A stretch of 64,000 nt of DNA, from the NCBI RefSeq assembly GCF_035953295.1, contig NZ_CP108370.1, forward strand, positions 4,617,001 through 4,681,000. Direction: 5' to 3'. Below, in pieces: positions 24,310 to 33,254 of this stretch. The position numbers and the translations under genes were made by a program. Below the pieces are notes generated by a model that made no database searches, was not told the origin of the DNA, and saw nothing but the letters and a program-made list of their open reading frames with translations. The DNA is from Streptomyces sp. NBC_01335. Its GTDB lineage: Bacteria; Actinomycetota; Actinomycetes; Streptomycetales; Streptomycetaceae. Every line of letters starts with the position of its first letter. Position 1 is the first letter of the stretch.

Positions 24310-25575
24310 ATGCCTGACTTCGACCTGATCGGCATCGGCACAGGGCCGGCGAACCTGAGCCTCGCGGCGCTGTCCGAGCCCTTCCCCGAGATCCGATCCC
24401 AGTTCCTGGACGCCAAACCGGAGTTCCGGTGGCATCCCGGCCTCATGCTGCCCGACTCCCAGCTGACCGTGACGTACTTCAGGGACCTCGTCACGCTCGT
24501 CGACCCGCGGAGCCGGTTCTCCTTCCTCAACTTCCTCGTCGAGACCGGCCGGGCGTTCAGGTTCCTGGAGGCGAACGGGATGAGCTGCTCCCGTCGCGAG
24601 TTCGAGCAGTACTTCCAGTGGGCCGCCGAACAGCTCCCGTCCCTCCAGTGGGGAAAGCGCGTCGAGTCCGTGTCCCTGACCGACGACGGATTCCAGGTCA
24701 CCTCCGAGGGAGGCGCCACCCGTACGGCCCGCAACCTCGTCCTCGGATCGGGGGCGGAACCCCGCCTGCCCGACTTCGCGAAGCCCTTCGAGGGCGAGCG
24801 GGTGGTGCACAGCAGCAACCTGACCGTGACCCGGCCCGAGTGGAAGGGGCGCCGGGTCCTCGTCGTCGGGTCGGGGCAGAGCGGGGCCGAGGTCGTCAAC
24901 CACCTCATCTCCGACGAGAACAACCTCCCCGCGTCCCTCACCTGGACCTCCAGCCGTATCGGCTTCCAGCCCCTGGACGACTCGCCCTTCACCAACGAGT
25001 GGTTCTCCTCCACCTACGTCGGCTACTTCAACGGACTCCCCGCCGCACGCAGGGCGGAGATCATCCGCGAGCAGCAGGACGCCGGCGGCGACGGCATCAC
25101 CGACGAGCTGCTGGGCTCCGTCTACCGGCGCCTCTACCACCTCGACCACGTCCTGCGGTCCGAGCTGCGCCACCAGCTCCTGGCCTCCCGCCGGGCGGTC
25201 GGCCTGGAGCAGCACGGCTCCGAGATCGTGGTCGACCTGCACGACGTGAACCGCGGTGACGTCGAGCGGCTCCCGGTGGACCTGGTGATCTTCTGCACCG
25301 GCTACCACAACCCGGTTCCCGGATATCTCAAGCCGATCCAGGACCAACTGTCCATCGAGGACGGCGCCTTCCAGGTGCGGCCGGACTACTCCCTCGAACT
25401 CGACACTCCGGGGGACCACCGCATCTACGTCCAGGGCTTCGCACAGAGCAGTCACGGCATCAACGACACGCTGCTCAGCCTCGCCTCCTGGCGCAGTGCC
25501 CGCATCGTCAACTCCGTGCTCGGCCGCGAGGCGTACCGCGTCGACGCGGGCACCACCACGGTGGCCTGGCGCTGA
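24310..25575 (+). CDS. Flavin-dependent amine N-hydroxylase (IucD/SidA-like lysine/ornithine N-monooxygenase)
   Basis: About 421 residues. The FAD motif GIGTGPANLSL is at residues 7-17. FRWHPGLMLPDSQLTVTYFRDLVTLVDPRS is the hallmark stretch of lysine/ornithine/diamine N-hydroxylases. The NADPH motif VVGSGQSGAEVV is near 183 and FCTGYHNP near 330. It oxidises a primary amine to the hydroxylamine with FAD, NADPH and O2. ATG 24310 has GAAAG 8 nt upstream; ATG 24292 is possible. It sits beside ligases rather than an NIS synthetase or NRPS, and I see no iron box, so a siderophore role is not the default reading. An N-O or N-N containing product is plausible. Confidence 0.9.
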   Translation: MPDFDLIGIGTGPANLSLAALSEPFPEIRSQFLDAKPEFRWHPGLMLPDSQLTVTYFRDLVTLVDPRSRFSFLNFLVETGRAFRFLEANGMSCSRREFEQYFQWAAEQLPSLQWGKRVESVSLTDDGFQVTSEGGATRTARNLVLGSGAEPRLPDFAKPFEGERVVHSSNLTVTRPEWKGRRVLVVGSGQSGAEVVNHLISDENNLPASLTWTSSRIGFQPLDDSPFTNEWFSSTYVGYFNGLPAARRAEIIREQQDAGGDGITDELLGSVYRRLYHLDHVLRSELRHQLLASRRAVGLEQHGSEIVVDLHDVNRGDVERLPVDLVIFCTGYHNPVPGYLKPIQDQLSIEDGAFQVRPDYSLELDTPGDHRIYVQGFAQSSHGINDTLLSLASWRSARIVNSVLGREAYRVDAGTTTVAWR

Positions 25576-25581
25576 AGAAGC

Positions 25582-25612
25582 GGGCCGCCCGCCCACAGCG
25601 GGTGGGCGGCCC
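25582..25612 (+). terminator. Strong hairpin between N-hydroxylase and desaturase genes
   Basis: A 13-bp stem (25582-25594 with 25600-25612, one G-U) and a 5-nt loop lie 6 bp after the N-hydroxylase stop. It may end the first right-arm transcript or reduce read-through to the desaturase-MFS-GNAT set. Confidence 0.75.
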
Positions 25613-25653
25613 ATGGCCGGGCGGTTCTGTGAGTCGTTGTTACGAGGGAGATC

Positions 25654-26610
25654 ATGAGTACCGGTGACACCGCAGTAAAGACGCTGTTCGAACGGACGAG
25701 AGTCTCACGCAACGACGAGCTCGTCTTCGTGGCGAAGCTGGGCGTGGCCCTGCTGCTCAGCTGCCTCGGCGGGTTCCTCGCCCTGACGTCCGGCCCGCTC
25801 GGCGCGACCGTCGGCGTTCTCCTGCTGGCCGCGATGTACACGCACATGGTGGAGCTGCAGCACCAGTGCCTGCACCACTCGGCGTTCCGCCGCAGCTCAC
25901 TGCACCGGCCCGTGGGGTTCCTGCTCGGGCTGCCGCTGCTCTCGGCGTACAGCCACTACCGGGTCCAGCACCTCCAGCACCACAAGTACCTCGGTACGCC
26001 CGACGACTCCGAGTTCTTCGGCTTCGACACCCGTGCGCCGCTGACCTGGGGGGCCCTCCTGCGGGGCACGCTCAGCCCGGCGCGGCTGGTCCAGGTCGCG
26101 GTGAACGTCCTCAAGAGCTGCCGGGGCACCTGGGTGTACACCATGGGCCAGATCGCCGACCGGTCCCGTCGCCAAGTGATCGCCGAATACCGGGCGTTCG
26201 CCCTATGGGTCGTCGGAGCGGTGGTCCTCTCCCTCACCGGATCCGGCCACGCCGTCCTGGTGCTGTGGGCCGTCCCGCTCCTGCTGTCGATACCGGTGCA
26301 CTTCCTCCTCGAACTGCCGGAGCACGTGCTCTGCGACAACGACAGCACCGATGTGCTGCGCAACACGCGGACCATCAGCGGCAGTTGGTTCAGTCAGTGG
26401 TTCACCAACGGCAACAACTTCCATGTCGAGCACCACGCGTCGATGGTGGTCCCGATCAACCGCCTCCAGGAGCGTCACCCGGTGGCCAAGGAGTACGCCA
26501 CGCACACGGACGACAGCTACGTGACCTTCTACGCGAAGATCATGAGGGAGGCGAACCGCAACCGCAGGCAGCGCCGCGCGCTGGGCACGGCCGTCGAGGC
26601 GGACTCGTGA
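25654..26610 (+). CDS. Membrane di-iron desaturase/hydroxylase
   Basis: 318 residues. It has the three histidine boxes of integral-membrane di-iron oxygenases: HQCLHH near 69, HYRVQHLQHHKYLG near 105 and NNFHVEHH near 255, with four to six hydrophobic segments. GAGGGAG precedes ATG 25654. The family inserts double bonds or hydroxyls into acyl chains, sterols, carotenoids or polar small molecules. In this cluster it may oxidise a pathway intermediate rather than bulk lipid. It is coupled to the MFS gene by a GTGA overlap. Confidence 0.9.
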   Translation: MSTGDTAVKTLFERTRVSRNDELVFVAKLGVALLLSCLGGFLALTSGPLGATVGVLLLAAMYTHMVELQHQCLHHSAFRRSSLHRPVGFLLGLPLLSAYSHYRVQHLQHHKYLGTPDDSEFFGFDTRAPLTWGALLRGTLSPARLVQVAVNVLKSCRGTWVYTMGQIADRSRRQVIAEYRAFALWVVGAVVLSLTGSGHAVLVLWAVPLLLSIPVHFLLELPEHVLCDNDSTDVLRNTRTISGSWFSQWFTNGNNFHVEHHASMVVPINRLQERHPVAKEYATHTDDSYVTFYAKIMREANRNRRQRRALGTAVEADS

Positions 26611-27950
26611 CCGCGCCCCCGGAGCCCACGGAGCCCACGGAGCGCGAGGCCGTGACGGAGCCGGCCGCGCTCAAGGACACGCGTGTGATGCGCGTGCTCG
26701 TGAGCTCCGCGATGCTCTCGAAGGTCGCGGACTGGCAGATGGGCATCGTCATTCCGCTGGCGGTGCTCGCGGAGTCGGACTCCGTCGCCCTGGCCCTCGT
26801 CTCGTTCGCGCTGCGCGGTGTCTCCTACGTCGGCTCACCCTTCCTGGGGGCCCTCATCGACCGGTTCGACAAGCGCGCGATCTACGTACTCGCACAACTC
26901 CAACAGGCCGTGTGCATGGTGCTGTTGGCGGGCCTGCTGGACAGCCGGATCTCGGTGGCCGCGCTGGTGCTGCTCTCGGGCATCGGCGGGGTCGCGAGCA
27001 CGATCACCGGCCAGTTCGTGCTCATCCCGAAACTGATCAGCGGGCCCGCCCGCCCCGTGGCCGTCGCCAAGCTGAACTCGGCGATCGAGCTGTCGAAGGT
27101 GATCGGGCTGGTCCTGGGCGGTACCGCCTTCGGCGTCCTCGGGCCGGCCTCGGCCTCGCTCTTCATCGCCGTCCTGTACCTGCTCTCCGCCGCCGTCGCA
27201 CTGCTGCTGCCCAAGGTGGCGTCCAGTGGCCAGAAGATGGACATCCGCCGGGACCTCGCGATCGGGTTCCGCTGGGTCGGCCGCCACGAGATCCTCTGGC
27301 TCGTGGTGACCATGTCGATGACAAACCTCGCCATCGGCCAGCTGGAGCCCGTGCTGATCACCGAGTTCGGCGATCAGGGAATGAACACCACCGTGATCTC
27401 CGTGGTCATGGCCGTCGGACTGCTCATGGGCGCTCTCGCCAGCCGGCTGGCGCCCTCCCTAGCCCCCTCCCTGAGCCCCGAACGACGCATCCTGGCCGCC
27501 CAGATCATCGCCTTCGCCGGCCTGGTCCTGGTGGCCACGCCGCCGCTGCCGGTGCGGCTCGCCGGATTCATGGTGGAGTGCTTCGCCGTCGCCGTGAGCA
27601 ACGTCGCCTCCATCACGTACCGGCAGGAGACGATCCCGGACGAGGTGGCGGGCCGGGCCAACGCCACGATCCGTATGTTCATCACGGGCGCCTCCCCCCT
27701 CTCCGGGTTCCTCTTCGCCTGGGCCAGCCGGCTCGACGGGTTCTGGTACTGGCTGCCCGCACTGGCCCTGTGGGCCGCCGCGATCGTGATCTGGGCCGTC
27801 TACACCCGCACCGGCGGACGGCAGGCCCAGCAGCCGGAGGCCCCAGGGGCGGACGACCAGCGGGCGGGCGATCAGCGGGCGGACGAACAGCGGGTGGACG
27901 AACAGCAGGCGGACGACCTCGAAGGAGTCACCACCCGTGGAGATCACTGA
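26607..27950 (+). CDS. MFS transporter, probable product exporter
   Basis: 447 residues from GTG 26607, overlapping the desaturase stop (GTGA). About twelve hydrophobic segments. The loop 2-3 motif is FLGALIDRFDKRAIY, the MFS motif A pattern seen in the MdtH/EntS-like group. A hydrophilic C-terminal tail carries a five-residue repeat (ADDQR/AGDQR/ADEQR/VDEQQ) coded by 15-bp units at 27849-27923. The final codons overlap the GNAT start by 14 bp. The likely role is export of the cluster product and self-protection. Confidence 0.88.
   Translation: MTAPPEPTEPTEREAVTEPAALKDTRVMRVLVSSAMLSKVADWQMGIVIPLAVLAESDSVALALVSFALRGVSYVGSPFLGALIDRFDKRAIYVLAQLQQAVCMVLLAGLLDSRISVAALVLLSGIGGVASTITGQFVLIPKLISGPARPVAVAKLNSAIELSKVIGLVLGGTAFGVLGPASASLFIAVLYLLSAAVALLLPKVASSGQKMDIRRDLAIGFRWVGRHEILWLVVTMSMTNLAIGQLEPVLITEFGDQGMNTTVISVVMAVGLLMGALASRLAPSLAPSLSPERRILAAQIIAFAGLVLVATPPLPVRLAGFMVECFAVAVSNVASITYRQETIPDEVAGRANATIRMFITGASPLSGFLFAWASRLDGFWYWLPALALWAAAIVIWAVYTRTGGRQAQQPEAPGADDQRAGDQRADEQRVDEQQADDLEGVTTRGDH
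27849..27923. repeat. Five 15-bp coding repeats at the 3' end of the MFS gene
   Basis: Units start at 27849, 27864, 27879, 27894 and 27909, each encoding a variant of Ala-Asp-Glu-Gln-Arg. The tail is predicted cytoplasmic and charged. Confidence 0.85.
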
Positions 27951-28896
27951 ACTGGACCACGTCGTCGTCGCCACGGTGGACCGTGACGAGGCCGAGCGGC
28001 ACGCCTGGAAGGAAGCGGACACCCCGGTCGACATCGTCCGGCTCGACGGCTCCGAGGAGCTCGACGAAGCGACCCTGGCCGAGCTGGGATTCGTGGCACG
28101 CCCGCAGTGGATCAACTGGTGCGCTCCCGTACGGGACTCCGCGACGGAGTTCGAGTCCGCGCTCCCCGGCACCGAGCGGCGCAACATCCGCCTCGGTCGC
28201 CGCTACGTCCAGGACGAAGGACTGCGGGTCGACGTACGGGCCGGACTCACTCCGGAACTCCTCGACGAGTTCCTGGAGGTGTACGACCGCCAGATCGAGG
28301 CGATGCCGCGCGGCAAGAACTACGCGCGCCGCTCGCGCGAGCGCCTCCTCGCGGTGGGGGACGAGCTCGTCAGCGTCTGCGTGTACGAAGGCGACCGGAT
28401 GATCGTCGGTTCGCTGTGGTGGATCCGCCCCGAGCCGTCCGTACTCCAGATGCGCTTCTCGGCGGCCTCGGCCGACGCGCGCGCGAGCCGGGTGATGCGG
28501 GTCGCCTACACGGAGGCGTTCCAGTTCGCCCGGGACAACGGGCTGGTCCACGCGTCCCTCGGCAACGACCCCTCCCTCTTCGGGCACGTCGTCCAGCCCG
28601 GCCTGTTCACGTTCAAGAGCCGCCTCGGCTTCGCCCCCGTCCCCTCCCACGTCCTCGACCCGAGACTCGCGGGCGAGCACGCCGACCGGTTCCTCTCCCT
28701 GCGCGCGCTCTCCGATCCCGCGCTCGTGGTGACCTGGGGACGCCACCGGGGCGCACCACCGTCGTGGCCGCAGGCCGCGCAGGCCCCCGGCCACGACCTC
28801 CTCGTCCTGTCGGCCGCACCGGACGAGGCCCTGATGGGCCGGTTCCGTACGAGCGGCTTCCGGGAGACGCGGTCGGTGGTGGTGGGGGGTCCCTGA
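27937..28896 (+). CDS. GNAT/FemAB-like acyltransferase of the cluster
   Basis: 319 residues, GTG 27937 with GAAGGAG 9 nt upstream, overlapping the MFS gene. The central region (RQIEAMPRGKNYARRSRERLL, then MIVGSLWWIRPEPSVLQMRFSAAS and a stretch ending RDNGLVHASLGND) resembles GNAT or FemAB-type folds that use acyl-CoA or aminoacyl-tRNA donors. No strict Q/RxxGxG/A loop is obvious, so the donor is uncertain. As last gene of the right arm it could acylate the hydroxylamine made by the N-hydroxylase or add an amino acid. Family call moderate. Confidence 0.65.
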   Translation: MEITELDHVVVATVDRDEAERHAWKEADTPVDIVRLDGSEELDEATLAELGFVARPQWINWCAPVRDSATEFESALPGTERRNIRLGRRYVQDEGLRVDVRAGLTPELLDEFLEVYDRQIEAMPRGKNYARRSRERLLAVGDELVSVCVYEGDRMIVGSLWWIRPEPSVLQMRFSAASADARASRVMRVAYTEAFQFARDNGLVHASLGNDPSLFGHVVQPGLFTFKSRLGFAPVPSHVLDPRLAGEHADRFLSLRALSDPALVVTWGRHRGAPPSWPQAAQAPGHDLLVLSAAPDEALMGRFRTSGFRETRSVVVGGP

Positions 28897-28924
28897 ACGC
28901 TGCCCCCGTGCCCCCGGTGACGCC

Positions 28925-29275
28925 TCACCCCAGCGCGGCCTCGCACTCCTCGCACCGCCGGACCGCCTGCCGGTCCGTGTTCCCCTCGGTCGCGGTCGCC
29001 GGACAGCTGCTGCCCAACCGGTCCCAGAGTCCGGCCGGCGGGTCGGGGATCCAGCCCCAGCGCGGGGCGGTCACCAGCTCCTCGGTCAGGTACGCGCACG
29101 CTCCGGGAAGGTGCGCGTAGCGGCGCGGCGAGATGAGGATCGTGTCGGCGGGGAAGGTCCGCCACTCCCGCCGGGGCGAGGCGACCGGGCGCTCCCTCGG
29201 CGGGGAACCGTCGGGCGGGCAGGAGCAGCCCTGGCCGATGACCAGCTCACAACGGTCGCAGCACTTCTGTCGCAC
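28925..29275 (-). CDS. Small zinc-finger-like conserved protein
   Basis: About 116 residues from GTG 29275 (GGGAG 8-9 nt upstream); a longer start at 29290 is possible. Cys pairs occur at both ends: CCDRCELVIGQGCSCP at the start and CEECEAALG at the end, a layout that could hold one or two zinc ions. The middle has RRYAHLPGACAYLTEELVTAPRWGWIPDPPAGLWDRLG. I recognise it only as a conserved Streptomyces type. It is convergent with the GNAT gene and is not an obvious part of the cluster. Confidence 0.65.
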   Translation of the reverse strand: MRQKCCDRCELVIGQGCSCPPDGSPPRERPVASPRREWRTFPADTILISPRRYAHLPGACAYLTEELVTAPRWGWIPDPPAGLWDRLGSSCPATATEGNTDRQAVRRCEECEAALG

Positions 29276-29458
29276 GTGTCTCGCTCCCACCTCGCGCCGG
29301 CGTCCTTATCGGGGGACGGGCGGTTCGTCGCATTTCCGGAAACCCTGGCGACCGGTAGAACGCCCGCGCGCCGGGGCGGTCACGGTGCGTTGCTCCTCCG
29401 GGGGGCCTTCCGTCCTCCGGGCGGACGGCGCTCCTTTCGCAACACGCTTCAGGCGTCC

Positions 29459-29491
29459 GATCCGACGCGAGTGGTCAGACAAGGCCCAGGG
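29459..29491. repeat. Dispersed 30-bp repeat, copy 1 (overlaps the helD stop)
   Basis: The sequence beginning TCCGACGCGA and running through GTCAGACAAGGCCCAGG matches the right end of the MITE at 33391-33419 at about 27 of 30 positions. It contains the last codons and stop of the helicase gene. A third, more diverged copy is at 39190-39220. Confidence 0.75.
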
Positions 29492-32400
29492 CGGTCGCGG
29501 TGTCCTCGCCGCCCCAGCCGTCGGGGGTGCGCCAGAGGACGTGGGCGCCGAAGACGTCGCGGACGGTGTCGGCGGACCAGTCCTCGGTGGGCGGTTCGCA
29601 GAGCACCAGGTAGCGGGCGGCGGCCGGGGCGGGCAGGGTGTGGTCGATCTCCAGGAGGCGGGTCGCCCCGGCGCGGAGGTCCTCGTATCCGGCCCGGCCG
29701 GCGCCGAGGACCTCGTAGAGGAAGAGACCCCGGTCCGTGACGCAGCTGACGTCGACGACCTCGGACTCGGTCGGCTGGATGTCCGCCCACAGCAGGGCCG
29801 ACATCAGCATGAGGCGCACCGCCTCGTGCTTCTTGCAGGTGCGGTCGGCGGCGGCCGAGGTCACCAGCGCCTGGAGGAGGCCTTCTTGGTGCGCCGGGGC
29901 GGGGGCGTCTTCGGCGGTGGTGGTCACGGGGGTCACGGGGTCGCTTTCCTTCTGGGGAGGCTGTTCGGGCCGGGGCGCGGGGTCGGCCGGTACGGCCTCG
30001 GGCGCGGGATCGGGTACGCCGGGCTCGGCGGCGGGCTCTTCGGCACGGGCCGCGGTACCGGTCGCCCCCGCACCGCGCGTACGGAGCGTCTCCCGCGCCT
30101 CCGCGAGGGCGTCGAGCCAGCCTGAGCCGGCCAGTTCGTCGGAGAGCCGGGCGGTGTCCAGGATGCCGTCCTTGAGCGCGCGGTTGGTGCCCGCCGCGAG
30201 GTCGCGCAGCACCCCCAGCCGCTCCCGGTCCGGTGAGCCGAGGACGTGCCGTACGTCCACCCAGTCCGCCTGGTCGCGGCGGAGGACGCGGTTGGCCATG
30301 CCCTGGAGTTCGGAGAGGCGGGCGCGGGCGTCCGGTACGGACTCCGAGACGGCCTCCGGAGCCAGCAGTTCGGCCATCACGGTGACGGCTCCCAGGTAAC
30401 GGTCGGCCATCCGGGGCGAGATGGGGAGGCGGCCGCGTTCGTCGGCGGTGAGGACGCTGTGGTTGGTCTCGTTGGCGAAGACCCAGGTGTCCAGTTCCTG
30501 ACCGGGGCGCGGCGGTGCGGAACCGTGGCGGACGGTCAGGACGAGGGGGCGGTCGACGGCCGGGGCGAGCGCCTTGACCCGGTAGCGGCCTCCGGGGCCG
30601 GGGCCCAGGACCCGTACCCGGATGTCGGAGCCGATCCCGGGGGCTTCGCCCGCCGGTGGCGTTCCGCCCTCGGCCGCCGTACGGGCCGGGGAGGTGCCCG
30701 GTGCCGGAGCGTCCGGGGCCGGTGCGCCCGTGCCGTCGTCCGTGCGCGTGAGGGCCTCCGGGAGCGGCGAGGTGTGGAGCACGGTCAGGCTCTGCGTGCT
30801 GCGGGTCAGGGCGATGTAGAGCTGCCGCAGCCCGGCCGGGCCGGTGTCGGCGATGGTGGCCGGTTCGAGGACCAGGACGTGGTCGTACTCCATGCCCTTG
30901 GCCTGGGCGGCGGCCAGCACGGACACCGCCGCGCGCCCCGGGCCGGTGATCTCGGGGCTGCGGTCGAGCCGGCCGCTGATCTCCTCCAGCCAGCGCGAGT
31001 CGTCCGGGACGATGACGGCCACCGACCGCAGGGTGCGGCCGTCATTGGTGCCCACCAGGCGGGTCACCTGGGCCACCGTGTCGTCGAGGAGCTTCCAGGG
31101 CTCGGTCGACAGGGTGCGTACGGCGTCCGTGCCCGCCTCGCGCACCGCGCGCGGGTACGGCAGCGAGGGGGCGACCACGCGGGCCAGCGGGGCGACGAAC
31201 TCCATGATCTCGGCGGGCACGCGGTAGCTGGTGGTCAACTCCGCGACCCGCCAGTCGCCGTGGTCGGAGAGGAGCGTGCCCAGGCGGTCCCAGGTGGTGT
31301 ACGGAACCGGTCCGGTGGCCTGCGCGAGGTCGCCGAGCACCGTCATCGAACCGCCCCGGGCGACCCGGCGGCGCAGGGCGCGGGCCTGCATCGGGGTGAG
31401 GTCCTGGGCCTCGTCCACGACGATGTGGCCGTAGCGGCGCGGGATCTCCCCGGCGATGAGGTACCGGAGCTCCTCCAGACAGACCCGGTCGTCCAGGGTC
31501 CACGGGTCGCCGTCGGCCCGTGCCGCACGGGGGCGGTGCAGCGCTCGCCGCTCGTCCTCGCTCAGCACGTCCTCGGCGCAGGCGCGCAGCAGCTCGGGCG
31601 AGTCGTAGAGGGTGCGCAGCGATTCCCGGGCGCCCGGCGAGGGCCAGACGCGGTCGATGAGGCGTTCCACCCGGCGGTTGCGTTCCAGGCTGCGGCGGAT
31701 CGTGCCGTCCGCGCCCCGGCGCGGGGCGATGGCGGTGAGCTCCCGCAGCAGCCGGTCCACGATCAGGCTGCGGAAGCGGTCGCGGCGCTCGCGGTAGGCC
31801 GCTTCGCCGCTCCGTGCCTCGGCGAGCAGGGCGCGAACCTCCGAGCCCGCGATGCGCAGGGTCGCACTTCCGGCGGTGACGGTGAACGCGGGTTCGTCGC
31901 CCTCGAAGGACGGCGGGGTGAGCTGTCCGTCGACCGCCTCCGGGCGGCACTCGTGCTCGACGCGCCGCCGCAGCACGGCCGCCATGCGTTCGTCGGCCTT
32001 CACCGCGCGGGCCTGCGGGCCGTCGGTGCCGAGGAGTTCGCCGTCCCAGAGGCGGGAGAGCTGGACGGCGTTGACGTCCCGGGTGCCGAGGGTCGGCAGG
32101 ACCTCGCCGACGTACTCCAGGAAACGCTGGTGGGGGCCGATGACGAGGATGTTCGCGGCGTTGAAATGGTCGTTGCTGACGAGCCAGGTGACCCGGTGCA
32201 GGCCGACCGCCGACTTACCGGTGCCGGGCCCGCCCTGCACGACCAGGATGTCCGAGGGCGACCCGGTGACCAGATCCATCTGGTCGCGGCGGATCGTCTC
32301 GACGATGTCGCGCATCCGGCCGCCGCGCGAGCGCTGGAGCTCGCGGAGCAGGAAGTCGTCCGGCTGCGCGGGCTTGCGCCGCCGGGCCCGCGCGACGTCA

Positions 32401-33071
32401 CCGGGCGTGGCCGACGGGGTGCGCAACTTTCGCCTGGAGGAGGGGACATGGGGAACGTGCGGGGCCTGCGGTGCGGCGGCGTCGCGGGGTTCCTCCGCGA
32501 GCGGTGACCCCTCGGCCTCCGCCGCGTCCTCCGTCGGAGTCCCGTCGTGGGCCTCGTCGGGCGCCGGGGCTTCCTCCGCGTCCCGCTGTCCCGGGAGGCC
32601 CTCCGGTTCCCGTACGGGAACGGCCGTGAACGACGGGGCGATGTCGTCGAAGTACTCCTCCACCACCTGCTGCGCACACCGCAGTTGGCGCCGGAGCTCG
32701 ACCTCCCCCGGGTCCTCGGGTCGCGCGTCCGCCCACTTCTTCGCCAGCGGACTGGTCCAGAGCAGCACGACCGGCTCGTTCTCGGCGTCCCGCACGCCGC
32801 GCCGCCCGATGTACCAGGGACGGGGCGCACCCCCCGGTTCCTCCGGGGCGTCGACCCGGGAGAAGACGAGCGCCTCGTCCCCCAGGCCGCCGTACGCCTC
32901 GGCGCGCGCCTCCGCGTCCATCCGGTTGGCGATGCCGTCCTTGGCGGTCGCCGCGGCGGTGGCGGCCGACGTGCCGGTCATCTCGGCGAGCCGCGTGGTG
33001 TAGCAGTCGTACGCGTGGTCGACGGCCTTCTGCTCCCCGGCGAGGACCTCTTCGCGCGTGGTGGTGCTCAT
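29475..33071 (-). CDS. HelD-like superfamily 1 helicase/ATPase with long C-terminal extension
   Basis: About 1198 residues from ATG 33071 (GGGAGG 6 nt upstream). The N-terminal helical arm is near residues 1-150. Walker A is GGPGTGKS near 285, the helicase motif HIVVDEAQDLTP near 545, and the UvrD-like C-part (EYDHVLVLEP, LYIALTRS) near 730-770. HelD proteins bind RNA polymerase and free stalled complexes; actinobacterial HelR forms protect against rifamycins. This one is much longer than the usual 700-800 residues. Its last 350 residues contain low-complexity Pro/Ala/Glu linkers and an alpha/beta domain (VVDVSCVTDRGLFLYEVLGA) resembling a small nuclease or specialised binding fold. No rifamycin-associated element was seen upstream. 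Confidence 0.82.
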   Translation of the reverse strand: MSTTTREEVLAGEQKAVDHAYDCYTTRLAEMTGTSAATAAATAKDGIANRMDAEARAEAYGGLGDEALVFSRVDAPEEPGGAPRPWYIGRRGVRDAENEPVVLLWTSPLAKKWADARPEDPGEVELRRQLRCAQQVVEEYFDDIAPSFTAVPVREPEGLPGQRDAEEAPAPDEAHDGTPTEDAAEAEGSPLAEEPRDAAAPQAPHVPHVPSSRRKLRTPSATPGDVARARRRKPAQPDDFLLRELQRSRGGRMRDIVETIRRDQMDLVTGSPSDILVVQGGPGTGKSAVGLHRVTWLVSNDHFNAANILVIGPHQRFLEYVGEVLPTLGTRDVNAVQLSRLWDGELLGTDGPQARAVKADERMAAVLRRRVEHECRPEAVDGQLTPPSFEGDEPAFTVTAGSATLRIAGSEVRALLAEARSGEAAYRERRDRFRSLIVDRLLRELTAIAPRRGADGTIRRSLERNRRVERLIDRVWPSPGARESLRTLYDSPELLRACAEDVLSEDERRALHRPRAARADGDPWTLDDRVCLEELRYLIAGEIPRRYGHIVVDEAQDLTPMQARALRRRVARGGSMTVLGDLAQATGPVPYTTWDRLGTLLSDHGDWRVAELTTSYRVPAEIMEFVAPLARVVAPSLPYPRAVREAGTDAVRTLSTEPWKLLDDTVAQVTRLVGTNDGRTLRSVAVIVPDDSRWLEEISGRLDRSPEITGPGRAAVSVLAAAQAKGMEYDHVLVLEPATIADTGPAGLRQLYIALTRSTQSLTVLHTSPLPEALTRTDDGTGAPAPDAPAPGTSPARTAAEGGTPPAGEAPGIGSDIRVRVLGPGPGGRYRVKALAPAVDRPLVLTVRHGSAPPRPGQELDTWVFANETNHSVLTADERGRLPISPRMADRYLGAVTVMAELLAPEAVSESVPDARARLSELQGMANRVLRRDQADWVDVRHVLGSPDRERLGVLRDLAAGTNRALKDGILDTARLSDELAGSGWLDALAEARETLRTRGAGATGTAARAEEPAAEPGVPDPAPEAVPADPAPRPEQPPQKESDPVTPVTTTAEDAPAPAHQEGLLQALVTSAAADRTCKKHEAVRLMLMSALLWADIQPTESEVVDVSCVTDRGLFLYEVLGAGRAGYEDLRAGATRLLEIDHTLPAPAAARYLVLCEPPTEDWSADTVRDVFGAHVLWRTPDGWGGEDTATALGLV

Positions 33072-33254
33072 GTGCATCCTCCCTTGCGGAGCACATGAGG
33101 CCCCGCTACGGGCCAGCGCCCGTACCCCGGGGACACAACTACCAGAGAGCGTACGGTGACGAACAGTCAGAGTGGCGATAACCGGACAGGGGGCCCGTCG
33201 GCGGGGAGCAACGCGCACCCGCCGCCTGGTCCGGGGCGCCGCCCGGGACCGCTA

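Noticed and set aside
19225..25653. Siderophore cluster reading because of the IucD-type N-hydroxylase
   Set aside because: No NIS synthetase, NRPS, siderophore-binding protein or TTAGGTTAGGCT-type iron box was found around these genes.
33072..33250. Rifamycin-associated element upstream of the HelD-like gene
   Set aside because: The characteristic inverted repeat is not present, so I did not call the gene helR.
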